DNA of 64,000 nt from positions 76,661 through 140,660 of the forward strand of contig JANRJI010000134.1 in the NCBI GenBank assembly GCA_033764055.1, in the 5' to 3' direction. The position numbers were made by a program, and so were the translations under genes. Below, one piece after another: positions 60,263 through 64,000 of the stretch. Position 1 is the first letter of the stretch; each line of letters starts with the position of its first letter. The notes under the pieces are model-generated. The model was not told the origin of the DNA. It saw nothing but the letters and a program-made list of their open reading frames with translations, and made no database searches. Source of the stretch: Ga0077555 sp033764055. Lineage in GTDB: Bacteria; Pseudomonadota; Alphaproteobacteria; Rhizobiales; Hyphomicrobiaceae.

Positions 60263-61465
60263 ATGGACGCCATGGCGCTGAGGTCCAAGGGACCGGCCCT
60301 CATCGTGGGCGGAGGCATCGGAGGCCTCACGCTGGCATTGGCGCTGGCGCGTCGGGGCTGGCGCTCCTGCGTCCTCGAGCGCCGAAGCGCGTGGTCGGAG
60401 GCCGGCGCCGGCATTCAGCTGTCCCCCAATGCGCTGCAGGTGCTTCGGGCGCTCGACGTTGCCGAAACACTCGGGCCGCAAGCCGGGGTGCCCGAAAAGA
60501 TCATGGTGCGCGACGCCGCGAGCGCTCGCCTGCTCCAGGAGTTGCCTCTCGGCTCGTGGATCGAGCAGCGGCACGGTGCGCCCTACTGGCAGGTGCACCG
60601 CCGGGATCTGCAAGCCGCACTCATAGCCCGCGTGGCGGAAGAGCCGATGGTCACGGTTCACCTCGGCTTCGAGGCGTCGAGCGTTCAAGACAACGGTCAA
60701 CGCGTTCAGCTCGAGAGCACGCACGGCGACCGGCTCGAGGGTACGTTCGTGGTTGGTGCCGATGGCATCTTCTCGCGCGTGCGGCAACAATCGCTCGGGG
60801 CAGCCCGGCCCCGACTCTCGGGATGGACGGCAGCGAGGACCGTGCTATCGAGCGACGAGCTCGATGACGGTGTGATCGACCGTGGCGCCACGGGCGTGTG
60901 GCTGGCTCCGAAGGCTCACGTCGTGCACTATCCGGTTCGCGCCGGGCGGGAGATCGCGTTCGTCGTGGTCCAGACAGAAGCGTGGAGCGAGCCGGGATGG
61001 TCGGCGCCGGTCCCCGCGGGCAACATCGAAGCCGTGCTCGCCCGAGCGGCGCCGAAGCTGGCGAGGGCCATCCGCTCCGGTCATGGATGGCGCCGGTGGG
61101 CCCTGTTCGAGCTCGCACCACTGGAGCGCTGGTCACGGGGGCGAATCACTGTCCTCGGCGATGCTGCCCACCCGACGCTGCCGTTCCTCGCACAGGGTGG
61201 CGCCCTGGCGATCGAGGACGCCTGGACGATGGCGTTCTGTATCGGCCAGCTCGTCCCGAGCTGCAGCATTGCGGACGCGCTGGTGAACTACCAGATGCTG
61301 AGGGCGAGGCGAGCCCGGCAGGTGGTGGCCGCGGCGCGGCGCAACGGTTTCGTGTTTCATCTCGCCGGACCAGCCGCCTGGGCGCGGAACGCTACGATGC
61401 GAGCCATCGGCGGTGCGCGGGTGATGGCCGGCTACGACTGGGTGTACGGCTGGCGACCAGCCTGA
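60263..61465 (+). CDS. FAD-dependent aromatic monooxygenase (UbiH/salicylate-hydroxylase type)
   Basis: A 400-residue class A flavoprotein monooxygenase. The FAD motif LIVGGGIGGLTLALALARRG is near the start, the conserved DG motif in VVGADGIFSRVRQQS links FAD and NADPH, and the GD motif in VLGDAAHPTLPFLAQGGALA contacts ribityl. It probably hydroxylates an aromatic acid such as salicylate or 3/6-hydroxybenzoate-type compounds. Two in-frame ATGs lie close together; the first is used. It converges on dnaJ with a 6-bp gap between stop codons. Confidence 0.9.
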   Translation: MDAMALRSKGPALIVGGGIGGLTLALALARRGWRSCVLERRSAWSEAGAGIQLSPNALQVLRALDVAETLGPQAGVPEKIMVRDAASARLLQELPLGSWIEQRHGAPYWQVHRRDLQAALIARVAEEPMVTVHLGFEASSVQDNGQRVQLESTHGDRLEGTFVVGADGIFSRVRQQSLGAARPRLSGWTAARTVLSSDELDDGVIDRGATGVWLAPKAHVVHYPVRAGREIAFVVVQTEAWSEPGWSAPVPAGNIEAVLARAAPKLARAIRSGHGWRRWALFELAPLERWSRGRITVLGDAAHPTLPFLAQGGALAIEDAWTMAFCIGQLVPSCSIADALVNYQMLRARRARQVVAAARRNGFVFHLAGPAAWARNATMRAIGGARVMAGYDWVYGWRPA

Positions 61466-61471
61466 GCGGAT

Positions 61472-62623
61472 TCAGGCGCCTTTACCTTCGAAAAAGTCGC
61501 GCACGCGCGTGAAGAAGCCCGAGGAGGCGGGGCTCGTCTCCTTATGGCTTTCCTTCTCGAACTCCTGCAGCAGCTCGCGCTGGCGGCGCGTCAGACTTTT
61601 CGGCGTCTCGACCTCGACCTGAATATACATGTCGCCGCGCACGTTTGACCGCAACACCGGCATTCCCTTGCTCTTGATGCGGAACTGCTTGCCGGTCTCG
61701 GTGCCGGCTGGAATCGACACGGCGACGCGGCTGTTGTCGAGCAATGGCACGTCGATCGATCCGCCGAGCGCGGCGGTGGTCATGGCGATCGGCACCCGGC
61801 AGAAGACGTCGGCGCCGTCGCGTTGGAAGAACTCGTGCGGCTGGATCGAGAGGAAGATATAGAGGTCTCCGGTCGGCCCGCCGCGAACGCCGGCCTCTCC
61901 CTCGCCGGCCAGCCGGATGCGCGTGCCATCCTCGACGCCCGCGGGTATGGAGACCTGCAGCGTGCGTTCCTTGGTGACGCGACCGGCCCCCTGGCAGGCT
62001 ACGCACGGGTCCTCGATGAACTCACCCCGGCCATGGCACGACGGGCAGACGCGCTCGATCGTGAAAAATCCCTGGCTGGCGCGTACTTTGCCTTGACCCT
62101 GGCAGGTCGGACACTGCGAGGGGCGAGTCCCGGGCTTGGCGCCAGTGCCGGAGCACGTCTCACAGCCGACCGTCGTTGGAACCTTGATGGTCGCCTGCTT
62201 GCCGGTGAAGGCTTCGGCGAGAGAGATCTCCATGTTGTAGCGGATGTCGGCCCCGCGCTCGCGGCCGCCACGGCCCCGCTGTCCCCCGGCCCCGCGACGC
62301 CCGCCCATGAACTCGCCGAAGAGATCGTCGAAAATGTCGGACATCGAGGAGGCGAAGTCCGGACCGAAGCCTCCGGCACCGCCCGGGCCCCGCCCACCCT
62401 CGAAGGCAGCGTGGCCGAACTGATCGTAGGCGGCCCGCTTCTGTGGGTCCTTCAGGGCCTCATACGCCTCGTTCAGCTCCTTGAACTTCCGCTCGGCCTC
62501 CTTGTCGCCGGGATTCCGGTCGGGATGATGCTCCTTGGCAAGCTTGCGGAAGGCGCTCTTGAGCTCCTGCTCGGAAGCGCCACGCGAAACGCCGAGGATC
62601 TCGTAATAGTCACGTTTGGCCAT
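61472..62623 (-). CDS. dnaJ: Chaperone DnaJ
   Basis: A 383-residue type I Hsp40. The J domain (residues 1-70) has the HPD triad in KEHHPDRNPGD, which triggers DnaK ATPase. A Gly/Phe linker follows, then four zinc repeats CETCSGTG, CPTCQGQG, CPSCHGRG and CVACQGAG, and the C-terminal substrate domains. MAKRDYYEILGVSRGASEQE is the invariant start. It lies downstream of dnaK on the same strand, with about 170 bp between and a strong hairpin in that gap, so dnaJ may be expressed at a lower level than dnaK. Confidence 0.97.
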   Translation of the reverse strand: MAKRDYYEILGVSRGASEQELKSAFRKLAKEHHPDRNPGDKEAERKFKELNEAYEALKDPQKRAAYDQFGHAAFEGGRGPGGAGGFGPDFASSMSDIFDDLFGEFMGGRRGAGGQRGRGGRERGADIRYNMEISLAEAFTGKQATIKVPTTVGCETCSGTGAKPGTRPSQCPTCQGQGKVRASQGFFTIERVCPSCHGRGEFIEDPCVACQGAGRVTKERTLQVSIPAGVEDGTRIRLAGEGEAGVRGGPTGDLYIFLSIQPHEFFQRDGADVFCRVPIAMTTAALGGSIDVPLLDNSRVAVSIPAGTETGKQFRIKSKGMPVLRSNVRGDMYIQVEVETPKSLTRRQRELLQEFEKESHKETSPASSGFFTRVRDFFEGKGA

Positions 62624-62716
62624 GTGCCGGACCTTCCTCAGGCATTGCACCGCAGTCGCCGGCTGTCGTTCCCTGGCGTCGGCGCCACGCAATCATTGCC
62701 CGCCCCTGCAATGGGA

Positions 62717-62746
62717 AGCCTGCCTCCTGTCGCCAGGAGGCAGGCT
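62717..62746 (-). terminator. 13-bp hairpin between dnaK and dnaJ
   Basis: AGCCTGCCTCCTG, loop TCGC, CAGGAGGCAGGCT. It is a perfect and very stable stem 51 bases after the dnaK stop. The minus-strand flank (TCCC) has only a short pyrimidine run, so it may attenuate rather than fully stop transcription into dnaJ, or protect the 3' end of dnaK mRNA. Confidence 0.65.
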
Positions 62747-62797
62747 CGTCACTTCGGGAGAGGGCGAGGACCGTCATTCGGGGTGCCCCCGCACCGG

Positions 62798-64000
62798 TCA
62801 GGCAGACTTCTTCTTGTCGTCCTTCACTTCCTCGAAGTCAGCGTCGACGACATTCTCGCCAGACTTGCCGCCGCGCGCGGCTCCGGCCGACGATGCATCC
62901 CCGTCCTCGGCCATGTCGCCGCCGGTCTTGTTGGCGCTGTAGATCGCCTCGCCGAGCTTCATCGAAGCTTGCATGAGCGCGTTGCTCGCCTCCTTGATGC
63001 GCTCGGCATCATCGGTGGCGGCGGCCTCCTTCAGCCGGGCGAGCGCGCCCTCGATGGCCGTCTTGTCGGCGGCCGCCACCTTGTCGCCATGCTCCTTCAA
63101 GTCCTTCTCGACCTGGGCAGAGAAATGGTCGGCGTGGTTGCGTGCCTCGACGAGGTCGCGCTTCTTCTTGTCGTCCTCCTTGTGCGCCTCGGCCTCCTCG
63201 GTCATGCGCTTGATGTCGGCATCGGACAGGCCGCCGGACGCCTGGATGCGGATCGACTGCTCCTTGCCGGTCTTCTTGTCCTTGGCCGACACGTGGACGA
63301 TGCCGTTGGCGTCGATGTCGAACGTCACCTCGATCTGAGGAACGCCGCGCGGGGCCGGCGGAATGCCGTCGAGGTCGAAGCGGCCGAGATGCTTGTTGTC
63401 GGCGGCCATCTCGCGCTCGCCCTGGTAGACGTTGATCGTTACCGCCCGCTGGCCGTCCTCGGCGGTCGAGAATACCTGGCTCTTCTTGGTCGGTATGGTG
63501 GTGTTGCGGTCGATGAGCCGGGTGAAGACACCGCCGAGCGTCTCGATGCCGAGCGACAGCGGCGTCACGTCGAGCAGCAGCACGTCCTTGACGTCGCCCT
63601 TGAGGACACCGCCCTGGATGGCCGCCCCGATGGCCACGACCTCGTCCGGGTTGACCCCCTTGTGGGGCTCTTTGCCGAACAGCTTCTTGACCTCGGCCTG
63701 CACGCGCGGCATGCGCGTCATGCCACCGACGAGCACGACCTCGTCGATCTCGGCAGCCTTGAGGCCGGCATCCTTCAGCGCCTGCTCGCAAGGCGGCAGG
63801 GTCTTCATGATGAGGTCCTCGACCAAGCTCTCGAGCTTGGCCCGGGTCAGCTTCATGGTCAGATGCAGCGGCGACTGCGTCTGCGGGCTCATGGAGATGA
63901 ACGGCAGGTTGATCTCGGTCTGCTGAGCACTCGACAGCTCGATCTTGGCCTTTTCGGCGGCCTCCTTGAGGCGCTGCAGGGCAAGCTTGTCGTTCTTGAG
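62798..64000 (-). CDS. dnaK: Chaperone DnaK, C-terminal part (5' end outside window)
   Basis: The last 400 residues of Hsp70. The frame is open to the window edge. Present are part of the second ATPase lobe (EIDEVVLVGGMTRMPRVQ and GVNPDEVVAIGAAIQGG), the interdomain linker DVLLLDVTPLSL, the substrate-binding domain (TTIPTKKSQVFSTAEDGQ, FDLDGIPPAPRGVPQIEVTF) and the helical lid. It ends VVDADFEEVKDDKKKSA, the usual alphaproteobacterial tail. dnaJ follows on the same strand. Confidence 0.97.
   Translation of the reverse strand, partial: LKNDKLALQRLKEAAEKAKIELSSAQQTEINLPFISMSPQTQSPLHLTMKLTRAKLESLVEDLIMKTLPPCEQALKDAGLKAAEIDEVVLVGGMTRMPRVQAEVKKLFGKEPHKGVNPDEVVAIGAAIQGGVLKGDVKDVLLLDVTPLSLGIETLGGVFTRLIDRNTTIPTKKSQVFSTAEDGQRAVTINVYQGEREMAADNKHLGRFDLDGIPPAPRGVPQIEVTFDIDANGIVHVSAKDKKTGKEQSIRIQASGGLSDADIKRMTEEAEAHKEDDKKKRDLVEARNHADHFSAQVEKDLKEHGDKVAAADKTAIEGALARLKEAAATDDAERIKEASNALMQASMKLGEAIYSANKTGGDMAEDGDASSAGAARGGKSGENVVDADFEEVKDDKKKSA

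Noticed and set aside
1..64000. tRNA, rRNA, tmRNA, integrase or insertion sequence
   Set aside because: I looked in the gene-free gaps and saw no cloverleaf-type or conserved RNA sequence and no transposase or integrase motif. A covariance-model search would be needed to exclude small RNAs.

Overview
The window is high-GC, gene-dense chromosomal DNA of an alphaproteobacterium, most likely from the Hyphomicrobiales (Rhizobiales). The evidence is the gene order rpoZ - rel - (DUF2062) - pdxJ - acpS - lepB - rnc - era, the LDH-type mdh with sucCD, the dnaK/dnaJ pair, Tat-exported Bug receptors, and the many CoA, aromatic and amino-acid catabolic genes usual in soil members of this order. No rRNA, tRNA, CRISPR array, insertion sequence or integrase was recognised.

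Layout. 1-9.8 kb: end of an alanine dehydrogenase; a Rieske ferredoxin plus amidohydrolase pair divergent from a class III CoA-transferase; a TPR protein and a small Lys-rich exported protein; a 2-hydroxyacid dehydrogenase; a GMC oxidoreductase; a stand-alone phnM. 10-23 kb: enoyl-CoA hydratase, protocatechuate 3,4-dioxygenase (pcaHG), an unusual Cys-cluster GMC oxidoreductase, a tripartite tricarboxylate transporter (tctB-tctA plus two paralogous receptors), an enolase-superfamily enzyme, galU. 23-37 kb: ABC exporter, leuA, an MreB paralogue, then the conserved stringent-response / membrane-biogenesis / RNA-processing block. 37-50 kb: ThiF/MoeB enzyme, oligopeptide-type binding protein, aminotransferase, the tungstate importer tupBCA with its divergent regulator, a membrane nucleotide cyclase, enoyl-CoA hydratase, FAD oxidoreductase, pdxY, DUF429, and a DUF350/DUF1190 pair. 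50-58 kb: sucD, sucC and mdh, separated by a 3-kb diversity-generating retroelement (DGR). 58-64 kb: RidA, a hydrolase, a zinc-ribbon protein, a flavin monooxygenase, dnaJ and the 3' part of dnaK.

The most notable object is the DGR between mdh and sucC, all on the minus strand: a TIR-domain protein fused to a formylglycine-generating-enzyme (FGE) fold, an Avd-type helical-bundle accessory protein, and a reverse transcriptase whose 3' end overlaps the template repeat (TR). Aligning the 118-bp TR and variable repeat (VR) by eye gives 18 differences, and all 18 fall on coding-strand adenines of the TR (13 A-to-G, 5 A-to-T). This is direct evidence of adenine-specific mutagenic retrohoming. It has rewritten 14 residues near the C-terminus of the TIR-FGE protein. 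The protein is therefore a diversifiable recognition surface joined to a TIR domain that retains the glutamate expected of TIR NADases.

A hairpin with a T-run follows mdh, so the retroelement is probably transcribed from its own promoter even though it sits inside what is usually a TCA-cycle operon. Other points of interest are an inverted repeat between tupR and tupB, two receptors in one tct locus, an mreB paralogue and a phnM without their usual partners, and a possible leader ORF before leuA.
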